DNA of 64,000 nt from Symbiodinium natans (lineage: Eukaryota; Sar; Dinophyceae; Suessiales; Symbiodiniaceae), in the NCBI GenBank assembly GCA_905221605.1, contig CAJNDS010001791.1, positions 408,501 through 472,500 on the forward strand. The letters run 5' to 3'. Position numbers and translations under genes: made by a program. The notes under the pieces were generated by a model. It worked only from the letters and a program-made list of their open reading frames with translations. It made no database searches and was not told the DNA's origin. This document shows positions 21,901 to 33,170 of this stretch, in pieces (positions within the stretch are counted from its first letter, which is position 1; every line of letters starts with the position of its first letter).

Positions 21901-24836
21901 AGAGCTCAACTCCAGTCCAAAAAAGCCAAGACAGCGCAGCACGTAAAACGAAACCCGCGAGGCGCTGTGGCTGCATGGAGGATCCCAGGGCCAAGCCGGG
22001 ATGGACTCCCAGAGTCAAAGAGAGCTTTTCTTTTCTTTTTTTGGGGGGGAGGGGGTTGCAACAGTCTAGGCATCTCAAACGATTCTAGGCCTGAATGGGC
22101 TCCCGGCTGTTCCTGCAAAGTTCCGCTTGAGGATTTGGGCGACTTCTGGAGATATGACATTCAGGCGCAGCTCCCTCCAGTTGAAGAGGCTTCCCAGGAT
22201 GTGAAGGTTTGAAAGGAGCCATTTAGGGCAGAGCAACCTCTCAGCCTGAAGAGTCAAGAGCCGCTGATATACCGAAAGGATTTGGGCTGCGACTTTTAAA
22301 TTGCAGAAGTCCTCTCGGCGTCTTCCTTTGGTGATATAGGTTCTGAGAAAAATGTTCTGAAGGGTTCTGGATTCACATATCCCAGTTGAGTTGAAGCTGG
22401 AAGGTTGCCTTATAAGCTGTGGGCTCTTCAGGTTTGTGCTGCCCTTCGCGTATTTTTCTTCTGGAGCGACATCCGTCACAGCCCTGCAAAACAAAAACGT
22501 CTTCTGAACGAACCTTCTGCCAGGCCGCTTCCTGGCAGGAGCAGACGCTGCTCAATGAAACGGCTGGCGCCAATCTGTCGAACGCCTCGGGGCTTTCTGG
22601 GCCCTCCGGGCCCTCTGCGCGCGTGCTTCATGTCATGGTCTACGACGGTGACTCCCAGGCTATGGAGGGCTAAAAATTTTAAAAACACAACTTTCAGGGT
22701 CTGGGCGTTTTTGCTGGAGGGACAGAACCCAACAGATTAGGCTTGACGCACCGCCAGGCCCTTTGGCTGCATGGGGGACTCGATTCCTCAGCAGGTTACC
22801 GCTATCTTGACGATCTCTGGCAGTATGACGTTGAGGTGCCTCCGATGTTGATCTGCGCCGGTACTCGTGAATCCTGGCAGGGCTTCACGTGTGGCTTACG
22901 CGAGGGAATCATGAACGCGCCTCTCTGGCAGGGTCGGAACTGGCATCCGCACAGTCCTTCCATCAGACCTTCCTCGCGAGCTGGGCATGTCATGGTGCTT
23001 CTAGGTTTCATTCAAGACTCAGATGCAAATGATGCAACCCGATGCTATATGCTATGCTTTCCGGATTTGAGGCCATAAGTTTGCTCGCAGTCTGCTGCCG
23101 AGAGCAGCCAAGGTATGACAGTGGCAACAAGGCCACGCGCTTTCTGAAAGGGGGGTGACTACATTACAGGGCTCGGTGTGTACCGGCCCAGGGGAGGGGG
23201 CATGTTCATCGGCAGCGGCGGTGCTCAGCGTTGAGAGATGTGGCCTTCTCTTTAACAACACCTAAAGAAGCCCGTGCTCGTGCTTTCTCCTTGAATGCTC
23301 CGGAGGTCATCTGGCTTCATGGAGGATCGACTGCCGCCGCTTTGATGTTTTCGGATCTCTGAGTTTATACTGCTCATGGGCACATGCAATGTGGAAGCTG
23401 CCGCGCGCTTTACCCAAGCCTCTTGCACACAAACGTGTCTTCGAAGTAGCACGCACTGAGCAATACTTGATCAGCAGCAACTCAGGGACTTCTTCTCGAC
23501 GACCTGTGGATGTTTGATGTGCAGGCACTGGGCCTGGTGGCCAAGGGATTTTTGCTTCAACGGGCTTTGGCGACCCTGCAGTGGGGACCAACTCCATCAC
23601 ATAAAGGGTGGAGGGAACGGTTCCCCAGGCTGGAAACTGGAGCGAGAAGGCGGCTGTCCACAAGCCGGCACCACGCCACCTCCATGTCCTTGTCTACGAC
23701 AGCGACAGCCAGGCCATGACCTAATCGCGCATGTTGGGACAGTGTTGCAATAGAACAAATCTCTATTGGAGCGTGGGGTGGTAGGAGGAGTTTCGGGTGG
23801 TGAAACTCACACAAAAAGCGTACACGGCTGGTTCGTCCGAGTCATAAGGGACTAGACGGGGTGTGGGTACATGTTCGTACGTTTTGGCGACATGTTGAAA
23901 CTGTCTAAAATGTTCGTTTAACGGGCCTGTGCATGTCAGTCCATCAGTCAGCAAGTGGTCGCTCAGTCTGACAAACACAAGTTCGCAAATGGACCTGGAC
24001 CCCCTGAGCCCCAGGCACTTTGGCTGCACGGAGGACGCGGCGGGGCATTCTCTATATTCTCGGACTTGTGGATCTACGATGTGCAGGCAAGAATATAAGG
24101 ATCAGCCAATTTGGGGGCCTTGAATCCCTGAGGCAGGTATGTTCAAGGCAGCAAGCGGGCACCCTAAAGCATCCTGGTGCAACGACCACCCATGCACCCA
24201 GCGTGCACCCCATCGACGTCTACACGACCCCCCATTTGTCCATCCTTCCCCTTCTAAAGTGCTTTCACTTGTCAGGCTGGAACCTGGTCAGAGCGGCGCC
24301 TCGGCAGGATTGTTGGGGGGGAGGGGGAGGGGGGGGGGTAAAACGGAATGGCGCTTTTACGTTTGGGCTTATTTGGTTTTATAACGGGGTTCGGGTTTTT
24401 CGCATGGCCCTGATAAACACTGGCTTCATTTTTCTCGATGGCTTCATCTGCTTCCCTTCTTCTCAGGGGCGGGGGTTGACAGTGGCCCTTGAACATCCCT
24501 GAACCATCTTTGCGGTGATCACCCAAGGCATCCTGGTGATCAGCCCCCGGAGCTCTATTATCACGTCATGGTGTACGACAGCAGCCGGCAGGCGCAACTG
24601 GGTTATCAGAGCTTACGTCTCACCATGATCGGATTGGCACTATTCCTCCTGGAGTTTAGAAGATGGAGACTCCGAGTACTCCGAGACCAAAATGGGTGGC
24701 GAGCGGCTACTAGTGACGTAGTGCCAACGCAATAATTCTCTCAGCCAGCTGATGTCCCTGGCAGGCTCTGTGGTTGCATGGAGGGTGGACGGGGAGCGGA
24801 CAGTTCTACGACGGCCTCTGGATGTTTGATGTGCAG
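18882..24836 (+). CDS. CUB-Kelch repeat protein gene 1 (split gene, visible exons)
   Basis: Predicted multi-exon gene for a CUB domain followed by Kelch repeats, probably a secreted or surface adhesive protein (inferred from CUB domains being largely extracellular). Exons: CUB 18,882-18,973, 19,033-19,194 and 19,317-19,369; then alternating type B (GTW...HVMVYDxDSQ) and type A ((A/V)LWLHGG...DLWKYDVQ). B 20,137; A 20,425; B 21,272+21,439; A 21,962+22,123; B 22,539; A 22,758; B 22,932; A 23,306+23,486; B 23,629; A 24,015; B 24,276+24,544; A 24,765. One Kelch blade is the end of a B exon, an A exon and the start of the next B exon, so about six blades are visible. A and B boundaries fall in phase 0 at NAG|G, mostly with GC donors. 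Start codon, signal peptide and stop were not found; a terminal B exon may lie in 24,840-25,100. The domain call is motif-based. Confidence 0.8.
19033..19194 (+). CDS. Gene 1 CUB exon b
   Basis: 54 codons in phase, bounded by CAG|G on the left and CAG|C on the right. It carries the CUB core: VVRFETERLFDVLRVNSVDY then SGLLPPGLSGAVVHGTISW and SSDTQ, equivalent to 'FDxLxVNGxxYSG...Gxi.WsSD'. The exon is longer than all the Kelch exons. Confidence 0.82.
19317..19369 (+). CDS. Gene 1 CUB exon c
   Basis: Encodes EDGSNSKYGWKICLQEAK, the end of a CUB domain where the usual pattern is SGWKICL. It ends AAG|GG. The left edge is uncertain by a few bases. Confidence 0.72.
20137..20256 (+). CDS. Gene 1 Kelch exon B0
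   Basis: 40 codons, CAG|GTC to CAG|GC. Starts VTPGIWSEQKQN and ends HVAAYDNDSQ. It contains an asparagine-rich linker (NVNNDTLGN) that makes it one of the two longest type B exons. Confidence 0.75.
20425..20493 (+). CDS. Gene 1 Kelch exon A1
   Basis: 23 codons, GAG|GTA to CAG|GC: VLWLHGGLDL...DRLWKYDVQ. It contains the diagnostic Kelch double glycine and the W-x-Y-D strand. Confidence 0.85.
21272..21346 (+). CDS. Gene 1 Kelch exon B1, first half
   Basis: 25 codons from GAG|GCA: AGTWDQPALITNG...SARGYH. The exon stops at the histidine codon, and a GT donor follows (CAT|GTC). Confidence 0.72.
21439..21465 (+). CDS. Gene 1 Kelch exon B1, second half
   Basis: A nine-codon micro-exon, AAG|GTC to CAG|GC, encoding VMAYDHKTQ. 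It completes the type B exon cut at His|Val. Confidence 0.68.
21962..22012 (+). CDS. Gene 1 Kelch exon A2, first half
   Basis: Starts GAG|GCG, encoding ALWLHGGSQGQAG. It lacks the DLWxYD half, which lies downstream. The right boundary is not determined. Confidence 0.6.
22123..22164 (+). CDS. Gene 1 Kelch exon A2, second half
   Basis: Encodes PLEDLGDFWRYDIQ and ends CAG|GC. It completes the A2 module; the left boundary is uncertain by a few bases. Confidence 0.62.
22539..22658 (+). CDS. Gene 1 Kelch exon B2
   Basis: 40 codons, CAG|GAG to CAG|GC: EQTLLNETAG...PSARVLHVMVYDGDSQ. The linker is serine/glycine/proline-rich and holds potential N-glycosylation sites (NET, NAS), compatible with a secreted protein. 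Confidence 0.82.
22758..22835 (+). CDS. Gene 1 Kelch exon A3
   Basis: 26 codons, CAG|GCC to GAG|GT: ALWLHGGLDSSAGY then RYLDDLWQYDVE. It is one of only two A/B exons read here that end at a GT donor. Confidence 0.85.
22932..22988 (+). CDS. Gene 1 Kelch exon B3, first part
   Basis: CAG|GGT, encoding GRNWHPHSPSIRPSSRAGH. The frame continues VMVL before losing the YDSDSQ motif. The remainder may be a separate micro-exon near 23,095-23,112 (AESSQ), which I cannot confirm. Confidence 0.6.
23306..23342 (+). CDS. Gene 1 Kelch exon A4, first half
   Basis: GAG|GTC, encoding VIWLHGGSTAA. The right boundary is unknown; it is paired with 23,486-23,524. Confidence 0.6.
23486..23524 (+). CDS. Gene 1 Kelch exon A4, second half
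   Basis: 13 codons, CAG|GGA to CAG|GC: GLLDDLWMFDVQ. It supplies the DLWxYD-type strand missing from the first half. Confidence 0.65.
23629..23712 (+). CDS. Gene 1 Kelch exon B4
   Basis: 28 codons, CAG|GCT to CAG|GC: AGNWSEKAAVHKPAPRHLHV then LVYDSDSQ. Confidence 0.82.
24015..24086 (+). CDS. Gene 1 Kelch exon A5
   Basis: 24 codons, CAG|GCA to CAG|GC: ALWLHGGRGGAFSIFSDLW then IYDVQ. Confidence 0.83.
24276..24300 (+). CDS. Gene 1 Kelch exon B5, first part
   Basis: CAG|GCT, encoding AGTWSERRL, then interrupted; a G-rich tract (24,315-24,339) follows within the presumed intron. Confidence 0.6.
24544..24591 (+). CDS. Gene 1 Kelch exon B5, second part
   Basis: Encodes PPELYYHVMVYDSSRQ and ends CAG|GC. 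The left boundary is only approximate. Confidence 0.65.
24765..24836 (+). CDS. Gene 1 Kelch exon A6
   Basis: 24 codons, CAG|GCT to CAG|GC: ALWLHGGWTGSGQFYDGLWM then FDVQ. It is the last secure exon of gene 1. Confidence 0.82.
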
Positions 24837-25089
24837 GCACTGCAGGTCTTTGCAGGTCTTCGGTCCATTTTCCGGTCCAATTTAGGCTGTTCCAGGGGAG
24901 TTGCATCTCGACTTGAGGGGGCATCCACCTGAGCGAAGAATTCCTGCACTCTCTTGGATCTAGGAGAGCTTTAGTGGTCACCTCTTGGGGGGGGCCTTTA
25001 AGGGGGTTTCAATTCTTCATGGCGTGCTCTCAGGGCACCGTCAATGTGACGGCTGCGCCATCCACGACCTCAACCACCAGGTCGGTCAC

Positions 25090-26570
25090 AAAATGGGGTT
25101 TACACAGCGGGTTTGGGCCAGTTTAGGGTGCCTGGGACAGACTGATGGGCATTGCCTAGGCTGGAAAATGCCTCGACATACTTGAATCTGGGGGGTCTAG
25201 CGTTCAGTCTCTTTTCGAGGTCTTTCACAGAACCTCTCTCCTCTGTCTGACAGAGATGTTTCTGCTGTCTGTCCTGTAAAATAGCGAACCCCATGGTCTT
25301 TCGTCAGAAAGAATGAGTGAAGGCCAAAACGTCGTTCACAGTGGCCTCCTGAAGACCAAACCTGTCTGCGCTAGTCACAGTGGATCCAGACAGAATGTGT
25401 CCAACATGCTTTGGGCAATATTTGTCTGGATCCACGTGCCCATCACCTCCCGTAAGAACGAAGGCCGCGCGGATTCAATGGATTGTATTCACAACCTGTT
25501 TCTGGCTTCTTGCTTTCATTCGAGAAGAAGATAGGGCAGTTTAAAGTAGTTATAGGATTGAAGGAGCAAGCAACAAAGCACTAAAGGCCTGTCACAAACC
25601 CTTCACGGCCACGACAAGGGTTGAATCCGAAACTGCCCCCGACCTCCCCTCCCAGGCCGGAGGTCAATTCCAGCATGGGGGCATCATCCTCAGCTTTGTC
25701 AGATTGGGGCCGTAGAAGTCTATAAAGGGCAAGGGTTCAGCATGGATCGTTTACCGCTCGGGGTTTTGTCCATGGTTCTTTGTGCTGCCTGAATTACAAC
25801 TCATCTCCTCAGGGAGGGTTTTTCGGGTGCTCTTGTGCCTAACTTGAAATTGCCTTACGAAACAGCACTTGGGCAAGGGAGCTGTGGAATCAGGGCGGCT
25901 GATCCAGAAGCCGTAGGCTGAGCTGTGGGGTTTTCGAGGTTAAACTTCAAGCTTCTTATCAACCAGCGCTGACAACTGCATTCTGCACACACACATATGT
26001 GATCAGAGCGCAGGCAACGAGGCAACAGCACAAAGTTGGGATTCAAAGAGGGTCTGGCGTGTGGGTTGGCGTTGAGAGTTGTGCATTGTTCCTTTTGAGA
26101 CTTTCGTGTCATCCCCGCAGCTTCCTTGCTGTGAGGTGGGCTGGAGCGTCACCTACGGGTCTGGTTCTGAGAATTCTGAGAGAGCACCAGACAGGGGAAG
26201 TTCTGAGAAGCTCTGTCAGAAACTGTGGGCTCTTTTCTGGCCAAGCGGGTTGGCATCCGGATCCTTTGCCTTGAAAAATGCCCGAAAAGCCTTCAGCATA
26301 ACTCTTGTGCCTCCTTTGGTTGAACAGCTCCCTGTCCATGATCAGCTCGACCCTCTGATCTGACTTCGGTTCTGTTTCTTTTGGCCCACGACGCTGCGCG
26401 ACTCGCCTCGGCCTGGGCCAGCGTGAACTCATCCTGCGACGACCCGGACATCACGCACATGCCTCCAACATCTCCAGGGTGCTAGGGCTGCTAGGGTTCA
26501 GACGGGTTGTGGGCTGGGTGGATGACTATTAAGCGCTGTCCCATTTTGGGGCCATATGGACTCTACAGCT
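25090..26570. other. Spacer between the two CUB-Kelch genes
   Basis: No A, B or CUB module was found. It should contain the 3' end of gene 1 and the 5' exons of gene 2 (signal peptide), but I cannot place them. Frames such as 25,999-26,274 carry no motif. Confidence 0.45.
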
Positions 26571-26577
26571 CCGGTTT

Positions 26578-26670
26578 GTGCTGAGGTCATGTTCTCTTGC
26601 GAGCAATGGCTGCATCTCTAGCACGAATTACCCAAGCAACTACCCCAACAACGACATCTGCGTGATTCAG
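26578..26670 (+). CDS. Gene 2 CUB exon a
   Basis: Encodes SNGCISSTNYPSNYPNNDIC ending VIQ at CAG|GC. It is closely similar to the gene 1 exon at 18,882 (shared LRSC, then NYP.NYPNND.C), which is the clearest evidence that the two genes are tandem duplicates. Confidence 0.83.
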
Positions 26671-29600
26671 GCCTGTATCTTTCGAAGGCGAGCTGCGCCT
26701 TCGCTCATTCTGAACCTAAAGCGCCGGGCACGCAGGTTGATGCTGGAAACCGGCTACAAATCTCCGTGGAGGCTTTCTTCACCGAGTCTTTGCCATACGG
26801 GTGGAGGGTTCGGTGTTTCCGATCTCTGGATGTTTGGTGGGGGCGGGGGGGGAGGGGTAAACCCTGCTGGCGCCATCAGGGGGAGGGAGCTGAGCCCTGG
26901 TCTCCAAGAGCATGAAGAAGAAAATGCAGTTGAGAGGGTTCGTTCGGGTTCGAATAGGGGGGAACTCAGGGTAACATTGTTCCAGCTGAGGAATCGAGGT
27001 ATGACCAGTTGCTGATCAATGGCCAGCTCTATTCTGGGCGAAACCCCTATCTGAATGGAGTCGTGCCTCAGGGTGTGCTGAAGTGGACAACCGACGCTTG
27101 GATCGAGTCAGGATGACCCCAAGTCACTGCTAATCAGAGCAATCTGCCTAGATCAGCGCCCATGAGACCTCTGAGGATGGATCTGCTGCCTTCAGCGGGT
27201 GGAAGATCTGCCTTGGCGCCTTCAACTTCACTTCAACGACGGCCGCAAGCAGTCGCAGCTACATGGCTTCGACGACCATGGTTTCGGGGGAGGCTCTTCA
27301 GCCCAGAGCCCTCAACCCTCCTCGCCCTTCCTCCTCATCCACATCTTGTCACATTCCCACTCTTCTTTCGACTTTTCTCACATATCACCCCCTTTGCGGT
27401 GACATCCGTTCCCCGAAAGCCAAGCTTGTGCCAGGTGTGGCCGGGTTGGAGTGAGCTCACCCCCTCCAACCGCCCCAGCGACTGCTATTCCCATGCCATG
27501 GCCTACGACCACCAGCGGAAGGCCGGGAGGAGGATTTCAAGATGCTGTTAACATCTATTAACCCTGAAACTCTCCCCAAGCCCCCTTTCAAAAATGCCCA
27601 AAGATGAGGGGCTCCTTTCCCCCTTCGTTTTAGGGTCCATGAGAATGCTTTCATGCACCGAGGAGAGACGCTTCTTTTAACAAACAGATGATCCACGTAC
27701 ATGTTGTCAGATTTTGGCTTGCCCCAAAGTTTCCACCTGGACGAGGCGAAGCCCTTCACGAAACGATGAACATAAGGATGTTGCCACATGCTACAATGCT
27801 ACTAAAGTGCTACAAGATGCACCGGAAAAAGGGACACCGTCCAGGCTCTCTGGCTCCATGGGGGAGTTTGCACATCATGGTCCGGGAGCGGCAGCTTCTG
27901 GACGTACGGCACCGAGGCGCCGGGCAGGGAAGGAGGTTCGGAGTGCCTTAAGAGGGTGCCCAAATACCGCGCGCTTATATACTTCTATACTTCAGCTTTC
28001 AAATTTATGAAGATCTTCCGCAAAGCTGAGGGTCTTGAGAGCTATGGAGACAGTTAGAGGCTAGGAGAGCGAAGTCAGCCAATCAACCACGCCAAGTCCA
28101 ACCTGCAAGCACCCGAGGACCCAGGGAGGGGGAGGTGGTGAGGCCTCCCCTTGAGCTTCTGAAAAAGCTCCTTTGGTATACCTGCGTTGCCTGCGTCTTG
28201 AGGGTGACCGTTTTGGGCATGCTTGACGGCGACGTTGTCTGAGTCAGCGGCGGAGTTCCTGGTTCTCACCACTTCGATCGTTCGCCCCGGCAGATTCCTC
28301 CCCGATACTGTGGGTTGGCTGTCTTCGCTCTTGCGAGGGTGTTGTATACTTGAGACTGTTGGACAGTTGGCTCCCAGGAACTGCGTGCCAGTGTTGAGGT
28401 TCTGCCTGGCATTGGTGAGGTCGGCATCGCGAAAACTACCTTGGCAGTCACGCTTTTCACCTTCCACAGCTTTGCAGTCTACTTCCATACCTTTGCAATC
28501 TACCGACGGTGTTCTGTCTTAGGGTGAGCAAAGTGGGAGGGAAAGGTCCTGGAGGAATGAGCCCATGCGGCCAAGACGTGACTTTCGGGCTAGCGAGGGC
28601 TAGGGCGGCTAGGGTTGCCTTCCCTAGTCCCTCAAGTCCCTCAAGTCCCTCAAGCCCAGCAGAAGAAAGAAGAGGAGGAGGAGGAAGAAGAAGAGAGAGA
28701 GCGAGTGACGGCCTATAGCCCGTCATGACGGTTCAGCGTGTCTTGCTCGACATATCTCAAAAGCTCGAAAATGCCAGGTTGGAGCGTGGAGCCAGCTGTA
28801 CTCAAGCACTCAGCCAGGGGGTCGCTGGAGCCACGTGTTGGTCTACGACAGCGACGACCAGGCCGGGTTCGGGCCCTCAGGTGTGGGCCTTTGCAGGGCT
28901 TTTCTGGGGTGGTTCATGAGCCCTGTACGCATTCTTGCATCATATACTTCCCCCAAAGCTGTGGAACCAAACCCTAAGCTTGCCCTAAGCCTTTCACACT
29001 GCGAGGCCTTGTGGTTACACGGAGGCAGCGGCAATGGTGGTGACCTCGATGATCTGTGGAAGTACGATGTCCAGGCCCCTGGTCAGGGCAAACCGGGAAC
29101 ACCCGAACCCTTCAATGCTAAACTCCTCAACCCGAAACCCCTCAAGTCTAATCTCCTCAACCAAACCTCTCAAATCTGAACTCCAAAGCCCAAATCCCTC
29201 GATTCTAAACTCCTAAGCCCCAAACCCCTCAAGTCTCAAGAAAACTGGCTGTATCTTCACCCTGTTCCGACGCTTGGTTGTAGATTCTCCTATCTGAGGC
29301 CTTCTGGTTGCAAAATGGCTGTTCTGGTCGTGATGTGACCCATCTGGTTGTACATTCGCTTATTCTCGGGTCGGGCTGGCCGTTCAGATCTGAGACTGAC
29401 ACTTCTAACTTAGAACCAGTTGAGCCCGATCCCCCTCCAAAATGCAAAACAACGAGCTTTTCGCCCTGAACGCACCTGAGCTCTGCATGACAAGCTACAT
29501 GCCCGCACAGCTTAACGCCTGGGCCAGGCAACGACATGGAGGGAGCAGACGCCCCTAAGAAAGCCCTTCACGCGCTATGATCACGTAATGGCGTATGATG

Positions 29601-32600
29601 ACAACGACCAGGACGGGTGGGATTGGAGCCGGACCGATATCATTCAAGCTTATTGGCCTTTCTTATCATCTGTCCAGTACTGGCAGCATTGGCCAACCAT
29701 AAGCAGTGCGCACCGCGAACTCGGATCTTGTCACTCTTTGCGTTTGCCATAGGGCAGGTGTGAGAGGAGTTTCGCAGGGTCCACATGAGCAGGCTAGAGG
29801 AAGTTGAAAACCTGTGTACAGGCGGGGTGTCGGCCCGGCCCAATAGGGAGGCCCAAGGTGGTGGTGGGGGGGTCCCGCTTTCCTTCCACCACAAAATACC
29901 ACAAAAGGCCAACCCAAACTCAACTCTCGTGGATAATCGCAGGTGCTGTGGCTGCATGGAGGCTCCATGAGCCTCACCTACCTGGACGATTTCTGGAGGT
30001 ACGACAAGCAGGCGGGTGTATGGAGACTGGGGGTTAAGGGTATGGGGCATCCCCAGACTCATCCTAATTCGTTTCTCTGAGTTGTGCTCGAGTTCGAGTA
30101 TGCTTGCATATGATCTCGCATGCTTGGGTTCGGCTTCCTTTACGCCTGGGCAAAAACGTGCCTCTCAAAGAAGCTCCCACAGAAGTTCCGTTGCAGACCG
30201 AGACCTGGAGCGAACAGAATCCGGGCACCAAGCCCTCAGCGCGCTCTGGGCACGTGCCTTGGAAGAGGAGAGAGTACTTCTTTCCCAAAAAACGCGCACC
30301 CACACACACACACACATTGCATCTGAAATGTTCACACATTCTGACATGCACTGGAAGGTTTATGTTGGGCTCTCCCTATCCATCCATGCTCCAAGGTGAT
30401 GGTCTACGACAAGGATCGCCAGGCCGGGTCTCTTAAGAAAACTCCAGAACAGCCGAAGCGAGTTGACAGACTCTCTTCTCGACTTCCTCGTCAGTGCAAC
30501 ACATAAAACGTTGAGCCCCCGCCCAAGAACTCCAGAGCCTTCCCAAGACCTAACTATCCAACCTTGAGGCTTTGTGGCTACATGGTGGGAACCTGCACGA
30601 GGACCTGTGGAAGTACGACTTGCAGGCGCGCAACTCAGGGTTTCCGGGGCACGAGATGGGTGAAGTGGGGATGCCCATGCGCCCCTGAACATCGGGGGCT
30701 CCAAGCAGACTTGACGACGGCCTCTTCACTCGGTCCTGAACCAGAACTCGCGCCAGGAATCTCTTGCTTTAGACTGCATGATGCACCGAATCGCCTCCAC
30801 CCCATTGTTCATAAACATGTTTAGGGGCTTTGAGGTGCATGGCTAGGAGCTCAGGCACAGCTTTGGAGGGGCGCAGCTTTTTCCAGGGAACGAGGGCTGA
30901 AGTCCTCGGTTTTAAGGGCACCTGACTGTAAGTGTGCGTGCTTAAGGCGAAGACCTGGAGCGAGCAAAGCCCGTCGGGCCTCCGTCCTGCTGCACGCTTC
31001 ACGCACGTCATGGCCTACGATCCTGACAGCCAGGTTGGTGGGGTTTGAAGGGCATGGAAAACGCCCAACTTGAGAGAAATTTCTGAGAAGTGTGGACAAA
31101 GTTGACAAGTCGGAGGCCTTATGGCTGCACGGCGGACAAGATGGAAGCCGAAACCCCTATCTGGGGGACATGTGGAAGTATGACCTGCAGGCGCCTCGGG
31201 GTGCCAGAGTCGACATGGAACTTGAATTAACTTGAAAGCCTTACAGGAGTGTCAAGGGCAGGGACACATCGACTGACATCCAGAAACAGGTGCATGTGAT
31301 TCCTCCGCATCGCATTGCTTCTCTTGCTTCTCTTGCGTAGTGCAAGAAACAAAGCCGCGCTGTGACGGGATGCTCTTCCGCAGCTCCCGGCACCGGATGG
31401 CTTGAACTCGAAAGGCGTGCCTGGGGAAGGTGCGGGCTCCGGCACTTTCGAGCCAACCGCCCCCATTGTGATCCTCAATCTAGAGCCTCTTGCTGGACGA
31501 TCAGCTTGTGCGCGATATTGCTGTCCATATGACGATACTTTCAGGGATTGTGAAAACCGACGATCTTGCAAGACTTGCCTGGGATGGAAAGGCAGTTGGG
31601 TTCTGCCTTTCCCTTGCGAAGACGCGAAACTTCTCCTAAGCATTGGCGTGTCCCAAAGCACTAGTTTCGATTGGGATGTTGCCGAGCTAACAAAAGCGGC
31701 TTGAAAATACGGCCGTTCCTTCCTCCGTTTCCCACATTCCGGCGCCCCGGCCTTCGGTTTAGATATTTAGAACTCAGAAGCGCCGGCCCAAAACTGCCAG
31801 ATCGGGACATGGAGCGAGTACGGCAACGCTGTTGTCCGCGGTGGCCACGTCATGGCCTATGACAGCAGCCAAAAGGCCCCTGGGCTGAGTTGTTGCAAAA
31901 AGCTTGCCTTCTCTTTGTTGTGCGTCTACGGGTAGTTACTGTAAACCCTGTGAACAAAAACGACGAAACCCCATTCCACAGCTGCGTCCCACGAACCCCC
32001 AACACTTGCAGTGCTGTAATTACATGTGACTTTTGCGGGGATCCTCGTCAGAAGAGTAAGACTCAGAAGGCTCTTGGGACGGGCAATGGTTCTCAGCAAA
32101 GATGTGATGAAGTGAGAACCCCTCATGTTTCGTCAAAGCCGTCACCTCCCGCTGTTTCCCTCGCCCTCCCCGATGTCTACGTTTTTGTTTCATGGTGTTT
32201 CCACGTGTCTCTTGAGGCCCTTTGGCTGCACGGAGGATTTGATATCAATGCCCATGGCGACCTGTGGAGGTTCGACATGGAGGCACAGGGGTGTGGACTC
32301 GTGTGACGGCATGGCACGGGTTTCGGGCCTTCTAGGCCGTGCGAAGGTCGACCAGTACGGTAGTCATGGTCCTTATAAAGCAGGGATGACTTGGAGAGTC
32401 GCTCTGTGCAGACGCTGACACAAGCCTGTGCCCCAACTCCACCAATGCAAGGAGGGCAAGAATACGACCACTGCGACATCGACGACGGTCACTACGATCA
32501 GGCTGTATAGCCGTCTAGGGTCAAAATGGTGATGGTGGGGTTGGGATCCGAGCGCTGAAATATTGTGGGGAGGGATGGTTTCCAGGTAATGCCTTGGAGC

Positions 32601-33135
32601 CTTGGATCTTCAACTCAACCTTGCCCCTTTTACAGTCACATTCTGGACACCTCGGCCTCACCACCCCCCCCCCCCCCCCCCCCAAACAAAAAATGAAGAA
32701 CAAGCACTAATAACAAAGCTCTCGTCGCAGTCCGGGCATTCTAGAGAGCAAACCTGGCTGTGCCGCACCTTCATGTGAGGAATTTGTGAAGGGGACCTCT
32801 GGAAGCCTCATGCTCACACATCTGAGCCTCGAACTCTTGGGGAAACGGTCATCCGTCTTCACTTGAGTCACTTGATGAAAGCTATGGAGACATGACCAGA
32901 CCTTGCCCTGCGCCTGAGCCTGGAAACCAACAGTTCTCGAGTCGAACCCCCCGAAATAGATGCACTTGGCCAGGCTTTCGCAGGTGAGTGCCTCAGTTCC
33001 CCAGTGCGCGCGGCTTTTCGTGGCTTCAAAGTCCGGGGATGTCGGAAGGAAGACTGGATTCAGCAAGGGCTCTCCTTCTGACTTGGGTTGATGTGGGTCG
33101 TTGTGACGGGTGCAGACTCAGAGTTGAACGCCACA

Positions 33136-33170
<35 letters not shown>

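Noticed and set aside
25027-25080. Possible terminal type B Kelch exon of gene 1 (AIHDLNHQ before CAG|G)
   Set aside because: The GTW start and HVMVYD strand are not recognisable; the match rests on five residues.
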